Shown here: positions 1 to 8,597 of the stretch, piece by piece
How positions within the stretch are numbered: position 1 is the stretch's first letter
Layout: every line of letters begins with the position of its first letter
From: Bifidobacteriaceae bacterium
GTDB lineage: Bacteria; Actinomycetota; Actinomycetes; Actinomycetales; WQXJ01
DNA: 52,114 nt
Assembly (NCBI GenBank): GCA_031268215.1
Contig: JAIRXP010000062.1
Location: 1 to 52,114, forward strand
Direction: 5' to 3'
Translations under genes and position numbers: made by a program
The notes under the pieces: generated by a model
What the model saw: only the letters and a program-made list of their open reading frames with translations
What the model was told of the DNA's origin: nothing
Database searches by the model: none

Positions 1-233
1 TGCGGGCCAATGGCTGCTGCGTGCTCGTGTCAAGCCATCTCCTGGATTTCGTGGACGATCTAGCGGACAGGGTCCTTTTTCTGGGTGGAGGACGCCTGAT
101 CCGGGAAACGAAGCCGGACGGGAGGACCACTGAGGCTGTGTATCGCCAGGAGTTCATGGCCGGGGTGAATCGAGAGTCACCAGACCCACCGGGGACCGTT
201 CGCAGGGCTGGCCCCGAGAAGCGGTTGCCATGA
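1..233 (+). CDS. ABC transporter ATPase, C-terminal fragment (cut by window edge)
   Basis: Only the last 77 or so residues are present, and the frame is open to the left edge (codons in phase with base 3). The fragment begins just before the H-loop region: V-L-V-S-S-H-L-L matches the 'isSH.l.e.e.laDrv..l..GrLi' end of ABC-2/DrrA-type exporter ATPases. The Walker A, Walker B and signature motifs must lie upstream, outside the window. It probably powers an exporter or self-immunity pump. Its stop overlaps a 13-codon ORF that in turn overlaps the C39 exporter gene, so it is the upstream member of one operon with the peptide exporter. The family assignment rests on a short stretch, so I am fairly but not fully sure. 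Confidence 0.7.
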   Translation, partial: RANGCCVLVSSHLLDFVDDLADRVLFLGGGRLIRETKPDGRTTEAVYRQEFMAGVNRESPDPPGTVRRAGPEKRLP

Positions 234-271
234 ACGACAGGGCGGATCCGATGAGGGGTGCCGGAGTATGA
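230..271 (+). CDS. 13-codon ORF bridging two exporter genes
   Basis: A minimal ORF (MNDRADPMRGAGV) whose ATG overlaps the preceding stop as ATGA and whose own stop overlaps the next ATG, again as ATGA. It fills exactly the gap between the two exporter genes. It is most likely a translational-coupling relay that hands ribosomes from the ATPase gene to the C39 exporter, not a functional protein. The geometry is seen directly; the role is inferred. Confidence 0.3.
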   Translation: MNDRADPMRGAGV

Positions 272-2529
272 GGATTCGTAGGCTCCAGTGTGTCCGCCAG
301 CGGGATGCGACTGATTGCGGCGCCGCGTGTATTGCCACGGTTTGCCGACAGTATGGTGCGAAGCGCGCTTTGGGGAAGATCAGGGCGGTGGCGGGGACCG
401 ACAGTTTAGGGACCAACGCCCTGGGGTTGGTTAAGGCGGCTGAGGAGCTTGGGTTTTCGGCACGCGGGGTGAGGGGCACGATTGACTCCCTGATGGGTGA
501 AAACGATCTGCTGTTGCCTGCCATAGCGCACGTGATCACGCCGGAGGGGATGCTCCATTATGTAGTGATACACCGGATCAAGGGCGGTGTGTTGACTGTC
601 GCAGACCCGGCGCGCGGCCTGGTGAAGATGTCTGCGGACGAGTTTGACCAGATCTGGACGGGCGTCCTTGTGATCATGGCCCCTGCCCAGGACGGCACCA
701 TCAAGGGAGAGAAGGAAGGTTCTGGCCTTGGGCGGTTCGTGGGGCTGTTGCGCGGGCAGACCTCGTTCTTGGCGTTACTCACCGTAGCGTCGGTGTTGAC
801 GACGGCCCTGGGGATTGTCGCGGCCTTCTATTTCAAGGTGATCATTGATGACGTCGTGCCGGGCGCGTTGTGGCGGACTCTGACCACGGTTTCGATAGCG
901 GTCCTTGGGTTGTACCTGGTGAAGGGATTGCTTGATGCTGCCCGGTTCCAGTTGGTCTTGCATATTCAGCAGCGGATCGACATCCCGTTGCTGCTAGGGT
1001 ACTTCGATCACGTGACGGATCTGCCGATGACGTTTTACGGCTCGCGCAAGGTTGGTGACGTGATCGCCCGGTTCGCCGACGCTTCAAAGATCAGGGTGGC
1101 GCTGGCGGGCGCGACCGTTACGGTGTTCGTGGATGTGCTGATGTCGGTTGGTGGCTGTGTGGTGCTGGCCGCCCAGAACCGGTTGTTGTTCACTATTGCT
1201 GCTGCGGTGGCGGTGTTGCACGTGGTCCTCGGTTTGGTGGTTCTGAAACCGGTGGCGAGGTTGAACGAGCAAATCATGGAAGGAAACGCCAGAGTCACGT
1301 CGCATTTCGTTGAGACGATCACCGGCGCGGAGACCGTCAAGGCGTATAACGGGCAACGACGCATGAAGGACAAGGCCGACTCGTTGTATGTGGCGTTCTT
1401 GCGGTCAGTATTCAGGTACGGCGAGTGGCAGAACGCCCAGGAGGTCATTTCGCAGGGTCTGGTAGCGGTTGGTAACTCGGTGATCCTGTGGGTCGGTGCT
1501 GTGCAGGTGTTGAACGGGAGGATGAGTATCGGTGAACTGGTCGTATTTACGACTCTGCTGAACTATTTCCTGGATCCGGTGCGGAACTTGATGGGTTTGC
1601 AGCCGGAGTTGCAGTCGGCGGCGGTCGCCGCCAGGCGATTGGCGGATGTGTTGGTGCTGGAGCCAGAGTTGGTCGACGGGCCAGGCCAAGTCCGGGTTGA
1701 CCGGATCGCGGGTCCCATCGTTTTCGAGGACGTTACTTTTCGGTATGGCACCCGCAGGCCGGTGCTGCGCGACTTGTCTTTGACCATACCGCCGGGGTCA
1801 AGCGTGGGATTGGTTGGTGAGTCCGGTTGCGGCAAGACCACCGTCGCGAAGCTGGTGATGAAGTTTCACCTGGCGCAGTCGGGTCGTGTGTTAGTTGGCG
1901 GCCACGTTGTACAGGACGTGTCTGCGGAGTCGTTACGGCAAAGGATCGCTTATGTTGGGCAGGACACCACGTTCTTCTCTGGGACCATCGAGGAGAACCT
2001 GCGGTTCGCGGCGCCGGACGCGACAGCCGAGCAGATTATCGCGGCTTGTGAGCGGGCCAGCGCGCATGAGTTCATTGCGGCGATGCCTGCCCGGTATCAG
2101 TCATATCTGGAGGAAGATGCCGCGAACTTATCGGGTGGGCAGAGGCAGCGCCTGGCTATCGCCCGGGCCCTGTTGCGGAACGCCGATGTGTTGGTGCTTG
2201 ACGAGGCGACCAGCCAGATGGACTCGGTTTCCGAGCAGGCCGTCGCGGAGCGTCTCGAAGACTTGGGCCGGGACGTCACGCGTTTGATAATCGCCCACCG
2301 GCTGAGCACAGTGGTGTCGTGCGACGTGATCTATGTGATGCGAGACGGCAGTGTGATCGAGGCGGGACGGCATCGCGAATTGTTGGCGGCTAACGGGGTT
2401 TACGCCTCGCTTTGGCGTGCCCAGTCCGCGTACCCTGGCGGTAGCGCCGCTCAGAACCCGTTTTCCCGTTCGCGTGACCGGTCCGGCCCGGCTGCGCCTT
2501 CCAGGGGCTGGCGGGAGCCTGGGCCGTGA
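268..2529 (+). CDS. C39-peptidase-containing ABC exporter of bacteriocin/double-glycine peptides
   Basis: This 753-residue protein has the family's three-part layout. The N-terminal C39 cysteine protease domain (about 1-135) has the oxyanion Gln (Q11), catalytic Cys (C17 in QRDATDCGAAC), His (H97 in LHYVV) and Asp (D113 in ADPARG). A transmembrane domain (about 160-450) and an ATPase domain follow, with Walker A GESGCGKTT, signature LSGGQRQRL, Walker B VLVLDEAT and H-loop IIAHRLST. Such proteins cut leader peptides after a double glycine and export the mature peptide through the membrane. All catalytic motifs are intact. It overlaps the downstream adaptor gene as GTGA. No double-glycine peptide gene lies next to it in the window, so the substrate is presumably encoded to the left, or conceivably elsewhere. 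Confidence 0.93.
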   Translation: MRIRRLQCVRQRDATDCGAACIATVCRQYGAKRALGKIRAVAGTDSLGTNALGLVKAAEELGFSARGVRGTIDSLMGENDLLLPAIAHVITPEGMLHYVVIHRIKGGVLTVADPARGLVKMSADEFDQIWTGVLVIMAPAQDGTIKGEKEGSGLGRFVGLLRGQTSFLALLTVASVLTTALGIVAAFYFKVIIDDVVPGALWRTLTTVSIAVLGLYLVKGLLDAARFQLVLHIQQRIDIPLLLGYFDHVTDLPMTFYGSRKVGDVIARFADASKIRVALAGATVTVFVDVLMSVGGCVVLAAQNRLLFTIAAAVAVLHVVLGLVVLKPVARLNEQIMEGNARVTSHFVETITGAETVKAYNGQRRMKDKADSLYVAFLRSVFRYGEWQNAQEVISQGLVAVGNSVILWVGAVQVLNGRMSIGELVVFTTLLNYFLDPVRNLMGLQPELQSAAVAARRLADVLVLEPELVDGPGQVRVDRIAGPIVFEDVTFRYGTRRPVLRDLSLTIPPGSSVGLVGESGCGKTTVAKLVMKFHLAQSGRVLVGGHVVQDVSAESLRQRIAYVGQDTTFFSGTIEENLRFAAPDATAEQIIAACERASAHEFIAAMPARYQSYLEEDAANLSGGQRQRLAIARALLRNADVLVLDEATSQMDSVSEQAVAERLEDLGRDVTRLIIAHRLSTVVSCDVIYVMRDGSVIEAGRHRELLAANGVYASLWRAQSAYPGGSAAQNPFSRSRDRSGPAAPSRGWREPGP

Positions 2530-3947
2530 AGGCTGAATACATCGATCTGACCGATGTGGGTACGACCCGTGAGGTGTTGTCGAGCGAGCCGCCGCGGGCG
2601 GTGCGCGCGGCGGTGTTAGCGGCGGCCGTGGTTGTCGCCGTGGTGGCGGTCTTCCTCGGATTCCTCAAGATCGAGGAAACCCAAAGCGCGGTCGGCGCTG
2701 TGACTTCCGATGAGCCGGTGCGCGCGGTGATGGCGGCGTCGTCCGGGATTGTGGCGCGGGTGGAGGCGGGGGACGGTGCTACGGTTGCGCCGGGTGAGGC
2801 TGTAGTGGTGTTGGAAACGGACCAACTCGGGGACCGCAGGGACCAAGTCGCGTCGGAACAACGCCGCAACGAGGACACCCTGGAGGGTTACAGGCGCCTG
2901 CGGGCCGCTGCCGACTTGGGGACGAACCCGTTCGATCCGGCTGCGGAATCGTTGTTCTATTACGAGTTGGAGAAGTACCGCGAAGAGCTGGCCAAGGCGG
3001 AAGCCGCAGCTCAGATCGACTATGAGACAAACGTGTCCTCCGAGGTGGCGGCGCGCGCTTCTTTGACGGCTAGCGAGGCGTCGGTTGCTAAACTCGGCAA
3101 GCGCGAGGAAGAACTCAACCGCCTCGCCCAAACTATCCGGTCCGGGACCGCTTTCTCGTCCGCGGACTCCTATTGCCAGGCCTTGTACCAGTCGTACAGA
3201 GCGGGCCGCCCGAAGCCAGGCGGCGACAACGCTGGTGTGACAGCCGCCTACGACGCGGACTTCATCGTCCAAGTCGAAACCCAGATCGCGAGCGTAGATG
3301 CACAACGAGACGAGTACGGCAAAGAGATTAGCGCGTTGCGTGCTCAACTCGAAGCCACGAGCACCCCAACGGTAAGCGAACCGCGCAGCTACGTGACAGC
3401 TCAGTTCATGCTGTCGATTTCATCCGCCGAACAGCAACTGCACCAGCGGCAAGTCGAGCTGTCGCTGGAAGCGTCGAGCCTTGACTTCGAGATCGCTCGG
3501 GCTACCCTCGCCGCGCCGGTCGCGGGCGTCGTCGACCTGACCTTAAGCCTGCGCGAAGGCGACCGGGTCGAAGCGGGACAAGAAGTCTTCCTGGTGGTCC
3601 CCGAAGGCGGCGGTTCCGTTCGCGCGCAAGTCGCGATGCGCCCCGAGATGGCAGTGAATCTAGCCGAGGGCAGTGAAATAACCTGCGAACTCCCAGAAAT
3701 CCCCGGCCTGGGCACTAACGGCACCAGGTGCCGGGTCGACCGTATCGCGGCCGCAGCAAGAGCTACAGAAGAAGGCCAGGCGTACTACGTGGTTGACCTG
3801 CGCGTGGAGACCCCAGCCGCCGCACGTGCTGACAGCACTGCGCCGTCTGTCGTTCCGGGTGTACCCGTCACCGTCACCGTTGCCACAAGGCAAGTAACTG
3901 TGCTCAGGTGGCTGGGTGAGAAAGTCGGGCTCGTGGACAAGCCATGA
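2526..3947 (+). CDS. HlyD-like membrane fusion/accessory protein of the C39 exporter
   Basis: This 473-residue protein starts at a GTG that overlaps the exporter's stop. It has one N-terminal transmembrane helix (about 27-48). A split biotinyl-lipoyl-like domain follows: the first half is near 65-95 (ASSGIVARVEAGDGATVAPGE) and the second near 325-360 (LAAPVAGVVDL). Between them is a long Ala/Glu/Arg-rich coiled-coil stretch (about 100-315). A beta-rich C-terminus ends the protein. This is the arrangement of bacteriocin secretion accessory proteins that work with C39 exporters at the outer face of the membrane. The family is clear from architecture; the transported peptide is unknown. Confidence 0.85.
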   Translation: MKAEYIDLTDVGTTREVLSSEPPRAVRAAVLAAAVVVAVVAVFLGFLKIEETQSAVGAVTSDEPVRAVMAASSGIVARVEAGDGATVAPGEAVVVLETDQLGDRRDQVASEQRRNEDTLEGYRRLRAAADLGTNPFDPAAESLFYYELEKYREELAKAEAAAQIDYETNVSSEVAARASLTASEASVAKLGKREEELNRLAQTIRSGTAFSSADSYCQALYQSYRAGRPKPGGDNAGVTAAYDADFIVQVETQIASVDAQRDEYGKEISALRAQLEATSTPTVSEPRSYVTAQFMLSISSAEQQLHQRQVELSLEASSLDFEIARATLAAPVAGVVDLTLSLREGDRVEAGQEVFLVVPEGGGSVRAQVAMRPEMAVNLAEGSEITCELPEIPGLGTNGTRCRVDRIAAAARATEEGQAYYVVDLRVETPAAARADSTAPSVVPGVPVTVTVATRQVTVLRWLGEKVGLVDKP

Positions 3948-4078
3948 CCGCAATCAACAGGCGATAGGAGCCGGGTTTGGCGGAGAGGATCCTACTTCGG
4001 GGTCGGGTCGGGCCGGGGACCTAGCTAACCGGTAGTGTTGGCCGCGACAACCCAACGGCTCGAAAAGAGGCAATCCTC

Positions 4079-4870
4079 GTGACCACCATTCCGCCCTCGG
4101 ATCCCTACCAGACGCCGCCTGAAACCACGGTAGCTGCGGCCAAGCCGCCGATTTTCAAGCAATGGTGGTTCTGGCTAGTCGCGGCCGTGGCCGTTGCTGC
4201 GGTGGCGGTGGCCGCAGTCCTTCTGCTAGGCGGCGGGGACGAGGACTCCGCGGACTCCCCCAAGCAGGACTCCCCCGCCAAGACCAGTGACGCCCCCGAC
4301 CCCGATCCGTCCGAGTCCAAGTCCTCCCTGGATGACATTCCGGCCACCGTGACGTTCGACACGCCAGGCGATTACGAGGTCGGCGTCGACATCCGTCCCG
4401 GGCGCTATGTGGCCACCATCAAGGATGACGGCCAGGCCAATTTCGCTTTCGCCTCCTCACACGGCCGAATCATGCTGAGCAACGCCTACGGGGAGGACAC
4501 CTGGACCGGCGACTTGTTGGAGGGCGAATGGCTGCAGATCACGGCCGACTCGAAGGGTGGGCCGTTCGTCCTCACCTTCACTCCCGTGGAGCGGAGCTTG
4601 GAGGCCGGCCCGGCGTTCCAACTCACCAGTGGCCACTGGTTTGTGGGGAAGGACATCCCCGCGGGTAAGTACCAGCTAACCGTGCCGGGCGACCAGTGCG
4701 GGATCATCTATTTCTTCGACGGGGACAACGTGGAACTCGCCTCTGCCGAGGTCGAGGGCGCGGCCCTGGACGAGGGCGCCTGCATGGGCGAGGACTCCGT
4801 GACTGTCACACTGAAGGACGGCTACAAGGTCTCAGTCATCACACCTTTGTTCTACTTCAACGCGGTCTGA
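4079..4870 (+). CDS. Membrane-anchored extracellular protein with two 'VG.DI..G.Y' repeats
   Basis: This 263-residue protein starts at GTG behind the purine-rich AAAAGAGG. It has a short Pro-rich cytoplasmic tail, one transmembrane helix (about 30-51), and an Asp/Ser/Pro-rich linker (to about 85). Two similar beta domains follow, each opening with the pattern V-G-x-D-I-x-x-G-x-Y (VGVDIRPGRY and VGKDIPAGKY). This repeat is common in surface and lipoprotein-like proteins of Gram-positive bacteria, but no biochemical role is known to me. Two Cys residues in the last third may form a disulfide. It is separated from the exporter genes by 131 bp with no obvious terminator. Function unassigned. Confidence 0.7.
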   Translation: MTTIPPSDPYQTPPETTVAAAKPPIFKQWWFWLVAAVAVAAVAVAAVLLLGGGDEDSADSPKQDSPAKTSDAPDPDPSESKSSLDDIPATVTFDTPGDYEVGVDIRPGRYVATIKDDGQANFAFASSHGRIMLSNAYGEDTWTGDLLEGEWLQITADSKGGPFVLTFTPVERSLEAGPAFQLTSGHWFVGKDIPAGKYQLTVPGDQCGIIYFFDGDNVELASAEVEGAALDEGACMGEDSVTVTLKDGYKVSVITPLFYFNAV

Positions 4871-5066
4871 CCCGCCAGTCGCCTACGGGCGTTCTGCGAT
4901 GGACGGGTGACCGACGGCTGTCGTAACTGGCCGTCACCAGCGGTGTCAGTGGCGGCCTGAGGCGGGGCGGGCAACCCGCGGAGCGGCCGTTTGGAAGCGG
5001 TCGCCATGACAAGGTGACTGTCAGCCGTGCGAGCAGTGCCAGCCCCGGACGGAAGGGCCACTGTCG

Positions 5067-5082
5067 GTTGCGTATAACCTGG
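5067..5082 (+). promoter_or_regulatory. Putative -10 region, copy 1 of a shared 16-mer
   Basis: GTTGCGTATAACCTGG contains a good -10 hexamer (TATAAC) 30 bp before the broken glycosyltransferase gene. A 16-mer with one mismatch recurs in front of the next gene, which argues for function. No convincing -35 box is visible, so it may be an activated promoter or an operator. Confidence 0.35.
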
Positions 5083-5107
5083 TTGAGAAGAGTGCGCCAA
5101 TGAGCAA

Positions 5108-6458
5108 GTGATTGGGGGGTCAGTGGCGGAGACGAGGACGGGCCGCGTGCTGCGTTGGATGGCGGCGGCGGTGTCTTTCGGTTCGTTAGCGACGATTGGC
5201 GCGGTAGCTGTGGTCTATGGGTCGGGTCTGCCGCAGGCGTTGTGGTGGCTGGTGTTCGGGTTGGCGAGCGCGTTGGGTGTGGTCTTGTGGCGGCTCGCCG
5301 GGCGACGGGTCCTGACTGCCTGGCGGAAGTTGGGGCTGCCCAAGTGGGTGCTCCCGGCGGGGTTGTTCAGCGGTTTCTTGGCAGTCAAGCTGATGATGGT
5401 TTTCAGTTGGCAGACCGAACAGTGGTCAGATTTCTTGATCATCTGGCGGGCAGCGGAGTCAATAGCGGTTGGTGATTACAGCTTCAGCCAGGAAGCGTAT
5501 TGGGTGTTTTTCGCCTATCAGACGCCGTTCGCCATTTATGAGGCGGTCATGCTGAAGCTCTTTGGCGGATCCTGGGTTCCGCTGCTGGCGGTGAACGCGC
5601 TGGCCATGGCGGGCGTGAATCTGTTGACCTTTTTGTTCGCCCGCCGGCTGACGGGGTCCGCGGTGGCAGGACTGGCGATTATGGGTGCTGGCGCTGTCTG
5701 GTGGGATGGCCTTGCAGATTGGCAACCTGGCCCGCCCGGCGGCGTTGGTCCTGGGCCCGGTGATCGCTCGCCGCCGGGGGCAGGGCTGGGCCCGTTTGGG
5801 TATGGCAGGGGCCGTGGTGGCGGTCGGATTGGCGACTTACGGTTTGGCGGGGGCGGTGGCCGATGCCGCCGTCAAGGCTTCCGGTGTAAACCCGGCCGGG
5901 GTGAGCAACAATTTGCCAGAGTGGAAGTTCGTGATCGGGTTGTCTTTCCACGGCGGGGTCAACCGGCCGGCTGAGGCGCTTGGCTTTCATGGCCCGGTGG
6001 CGCCCCCTGATGCCCGCCAGCGGGCGCGGGCCATGCTTGAAGACAATTTGGCGGCATTGCCGGACCGTTGGCGCCAGATTGTTGTGCGGCAGCTACGAGT
6101 CTTATGGGCCCAGAATGACACGGCCGCTTTTCAGTTCTGGCCTGCGATCAAGGGTGAAGGTCACGAGGTGCCTGATCGTCACAAGTTCACTGTGGCGCAT
6201 TATTCGGTGTTGTTTGAGCGGGGCCTGTTCGTGCCGGTGGTGCTGGCGGCGGCGTTGGGTGTGGCGCTGATAAGCCGCGGCCGCCGCTGGAATGAAGTGG
6301 CGCTGTTCTTGGGCCTATTGGTGGCGGCTTACGCGGCAGCTCACCTAGCTATTGAAGTGCAGCCGCGGTACCGCTACCCGGTGATGCCCGCCATCTTCGC
6401 TTTGACTTCCCCACTGTGGGCTGGGTTGACCCGGGACCGGGCCCGGCAGGACTTGTGA
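5108..6458 (+). pseudogene. Broken GT39-like integral-membrane glycosyltransferase (frameshift plus internal deletion)
   Basis: Two overlapping frames together resemble one polytopic membrane glycosyltransferase of the ArnT/mannosyltransferase-like (GT39) type. The first frame gives the N-terminal half, with helices up to FARRLTGSAVAGLAIMG, then runs into Gly/Pro-rich nonsense. The second frame opens near base 5685 with LALSGGMALQIGNLARP, the typical mid-protein motif, and continues to the normal C-terminus (QPRYRYPVMP). Members usually have roughly 45-60 more residues between these two motifs, so the junction near 5680-5700 looks like a deletion that also shifted the frame. The start is uncertain (GTG at 5108 or 5123). 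A sequencing error alone would not explain the missing residues, but that estimate is from memory of the family. Confidence 0.65.
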
Positions 6459-6471
6459 AGTGCCAGGGCCA

Positions 6472-6487
6472 GTTGCCTATAACCTGG
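6472..6487 (+). promoter_or_regulatory. Putative -10 region, copy 2 of the shared 16-mer
   Basis: GTTGCCTATAACCTGG carries TATAAC about 90 bp before the CDF transporter start. A possible -35 (TTGTGA, 6453-6458) sits 19 bp upstream, which is a long spacer. It differs from the copy at 5067 by one base. Confidence 0.35.
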
Positions 6488-6575
6488 ATTGGACAACTCG
6501 TTCCCCAACCGGCCGGCGCCCCAGCGGGCCTGCCAGCCGGGGCTCCATCAGACTGGCTCAACTGAAAGGTGACAA

Positions 6576-7511
6576 TTGAGCGCTCACTCCGGAACTAAGG
6601 CGATCCTCGCGGCTCTCAGCGCCAACCTGGGAATCGCGGTCACGAAGTTCGTCGCGTTCGCGCTGACTGGCTCCAGTTCAATGCTGGCGGAATCGGTCCA
6701 CTCCGTGGCCGATTCAGGCAACCAGGTGTTGCTTCTGTGGGGCGGAAAGGAGGCCAAGCGCCGGCCCGATGCCAAACATCCCTTCGGCTACGGCCGGGGC
6801 CGGTACTTCTGGTCATTCATCGTGGCGCTGGTGCTGTTTTCGCTTGGCGGGCTGTTTGCCCTCTATGAAGCCTATGAGAAACTCAAGAACCCTGAGCCGA
6901 TCGAATCCTGGCGCTGGGTCCCGGTTGCAGTGGTGGTGGCGGCGATCATCATGGAGTCATTCTCTTTGCGCACCGCGATCCGAGAGGCCAGACCGTCCAA
7001 AGGTAAACAAGGCTGGTTCAGATTCATCCGCAATTCCAAATCCCCGGAATTGCCTGTGGTGCTGTTGGAAGACACGGCGGCGTTGCTCGGCTTGGTGTTC
7101 GCTGGCGCCGGCATTGGCCTGACGCTGATCACTAAAGATGGCCGCTGGGACGGTGCTGGGTCGGCTGCCATTGGTCTGCTGCTGGTGCTGGTCGCCGCCA
7201 TCCTGGCGGTGGAAATGAAATCGCTCCTGCTGGGTGAATCGGCTGTCCCGGAGCACTTGGAGGCGGTCCAAGAAGCTTTGGTGGGACAAGGGATCGCCTC
7301 GGTCATTCACCTCCGGGTGATGCATCTTGGCCCGGAAGAGATCCTGGTAGCGGCCAAAGTTGAGCCTGAGCCTGGGTTGAACATGGAGCAACTGGCGGAG
7401 GCCATCAACGCCGCCGAGGCGCGCTCCCGCGCCGCCGTCCCGTTGCAGCAGACCATCTACATTGAACCCGATCTGCGGGTCGCCGCCTCCGCCCCGGAAG
7501 AAGACGCCTGA
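6576..7511 (+). CDS. Cation diffusion facilitator (CDF) family metal transporter
   Basis: This 311-residue protein starts at TTG behind GAAAGG with good spacing. It is a six-helix metal/proton antiporter of the cytoplasmic membrane, with the cytoplasmic C-terminal ferredoxin-like domain from about 215. Family marks are ESVHSVADSGNQ in helix 2, the loop KHPFGYGRGRYFW after it, and LEDTAALLGL in helix 5. The last two carry the acidic metal ligands. Members export divalent ions such as Zn, Fe or Mn; the ion cannot be told from the sequence. The Gly-rich and Arg-rich loops match the actinobacterial FieF-like branch. It converges on the metallophosphoesterase gene. Confidence 0.88.
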   Translation: MSAHSGTKAILAALSANLGIAVTKFVAFALTGSSSMLAESVHSVADSGNQVLLLWGGKEAKRRPDAKHPFGYGRGRYFWSFIVALVLFSLGGLFALYEAYEKLKNPEPIESWRWVPVAVVVAAIIMESFSLRTAIREARPSKGKQGWFRFIRNSKSPELPVVLLEDTAALLGLVFAGAGIGLTLITKDGRWDGAGSAAIGLLLVLVAAILAVEMKSLLLGESAVPEHLEAVQEALVGQGIASVIHLRVMHLGPEEILVAAKVEPEPGLNMEQLAEAINAAEARSRAAVPLQQTIYIEPDLRVAASAPEEDA

Positions 7512-7542
7512 CGTTCTTCGCGCCCAACGGGACAACTCTTAC

Positions 7543-7562
7543 GATGCCGTGTGGGCGGCATC
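7543..7562. terminator. Hairpin between convergent genes
   Basis: GATGCCG and CGGCATC form a perfect 7-bp stem with a 6-nt loop in the 72-bp gap between two convergent genes. This is the right place for a bidirectional terminator. No T-run follows on either strand, so it would be an atypical terminator. The right arm overlaps the intergenic repeat described at 7551. Confidence 0.4.
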
Positions 7563-7566
7563 GGGC
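7551..7566 (+). repeat. Intergenic repeat copy A (GTGGGCGGCATCGGGC)
   Basis: This 16-mer is identical to 38657-38672. Its 12-bp core GCGGCATCGGGC also occurs at 31690 and 42515. All four copies lie between genes, downstream of a stop codon. Confidence 0.6.
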
Positions 7567-7583
7567 ACCACTTGGGGAGGCCT

Positions 7584-8504
7584 TCACACCCCTGGGCGGC
7601 GGCCTTCGCGGAAGTCTTGGGGGCTGACCAAGGTGATGAGCGTGGACTCAGGGCGCCGGGCGAACCGGATCGGCGCGTATGGTGATGTGCCCAGGCCGGC
7701 CGAGACGTGGATGTAGGCTTTGGAATCCGGCCAGGGATGCAGGCCGGCGGCCAAGCGCGGAGGAAGATCCGAGTTGGATACTAGAGCCCCATAGAAGGGC
7801 AAGGCCACCTGGCCGCCGTGGGTGTGTCCGGCCAGGATTAGGCGGGCGCTGTCCGCCACTAGCTGATCGACCGCCGCAAGGTAAGGAGCATGGACCAAAC
7901 CCAAGACTAGCCCGGCATTAGCGTGCGAGGCCGGGGCCGGCATCTTGTCCCAATCCATGTGCGGGTCGGCCAGTCCAACCAGATCAGTGATTAGTTTGGC
8001 CGGTCCCAATTCGAGCGTGGCGCGGGCGTTGTCGAGGTCCTTCCAGCCGGCGCCGGTCAAGACTTGGCGGAAGGCCTGGGTGGGCAGATCGGCTTGGCGG
8101 CGCGTGTGATCGCGTGAAGCGCCAAACAGGTAAGCGGTCGGGTTCTTCAGCACCGCCGAATAGTAGTCATTTGATCCCAGCACAAAAGCGCCCGGAAACC
8201 TGAAGAGCGGTTCAAGGGCTTCGAGCGCGGTCTCCATCGCGTCGGCGAAGGCGTAGTTGTCCCCAGTTGTCACCACCAGATCGGGTTCAAGGCTGGCCAG
8301 CGCCTTGACCCATTCGGTCTTGCGGCGTTGCTTCGCCGTCAAATGCATATCCGAAATATGCAGCACCCTGATGGGCTCCGCTCCGTCCGGCAACAGCGGA
8401 ACGGTGACGTGGCGCAGGGCGTACCATTGCGCTTCGAGTAGGGCGTATCCGAGGCTAGCGGTGCCGGCCAGCAGTCCGACCTGGAGCAAGCGGTGGGTTT
8501 TCAC
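7584..8504 (-). CDS. Membrane-anchored metallophosphoesterase
   Basis: This calcineurin-like phosphoesterase has an N-terminal hydrophobic anchor (VGLLAGTASLGYALL). Metal-binding motifs in order are HISDMHL, VTTGDNY, LGSNDYY and GHTHGGQV. These are the dinuclear-metal ligands of the D-x-H / G-D / G-N-H(D) / G-H-x-H family. The third motif reads GSND where many members have GNHD. It probably hydrolyses a phosphoester at the membrane; in related proteins the substrates are UDP-diacylglucosamine or unknown. I chose the GTG at 8504 because AAGGTGAG lies four bases upstream; an in-frame GTG at 8540 would add 12 residues. The gene is often linked to the same core block in actinobacteria. Confidence 0.85.
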   Translation of the reverse strand: MKTHRLLQVGLLAGTASLGYALLEAQWYALRHVTVPLLPDGAEPIRVLHISDMHLTAKQRRKTEWVKALASLEPDLVVTTGDNYAFADAMETALEALEPLFRFPGAFVLGSNDYYSAVLKNPTAYLFGASRDHTRRQADLPTQAFRQVLTGAGWKDLDNARATLELGPAKLITDLVGLADPHMDWDKMPAPASHANAGLVLGLVHAPYLAAVDQLVADSARLILAGHTHGGQVALPFYGALVSNSDLPPRLAAGLHPWPDSKAYIHVSAGLGTSPYAPIRFARRPESTLITLVSPQDFREGRRPGV

Positions 8505-8597
8505 TCGGCTCACCTTACCGGTCGAGTACGGGTCCGGCACCGGTCGGACGCGGGTCTAGCACCGGGCGCGGGTCCGGCACCGCAACGCCGGGCGCCG

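Noticed and set aside
2616..3347. 243-codon open frame on the minus strand inside the adaptor gene
   Set aside because: Arg/His-rich shadow of a real gene, as expected in GC-rich DNA; no ribosome site or family feature.
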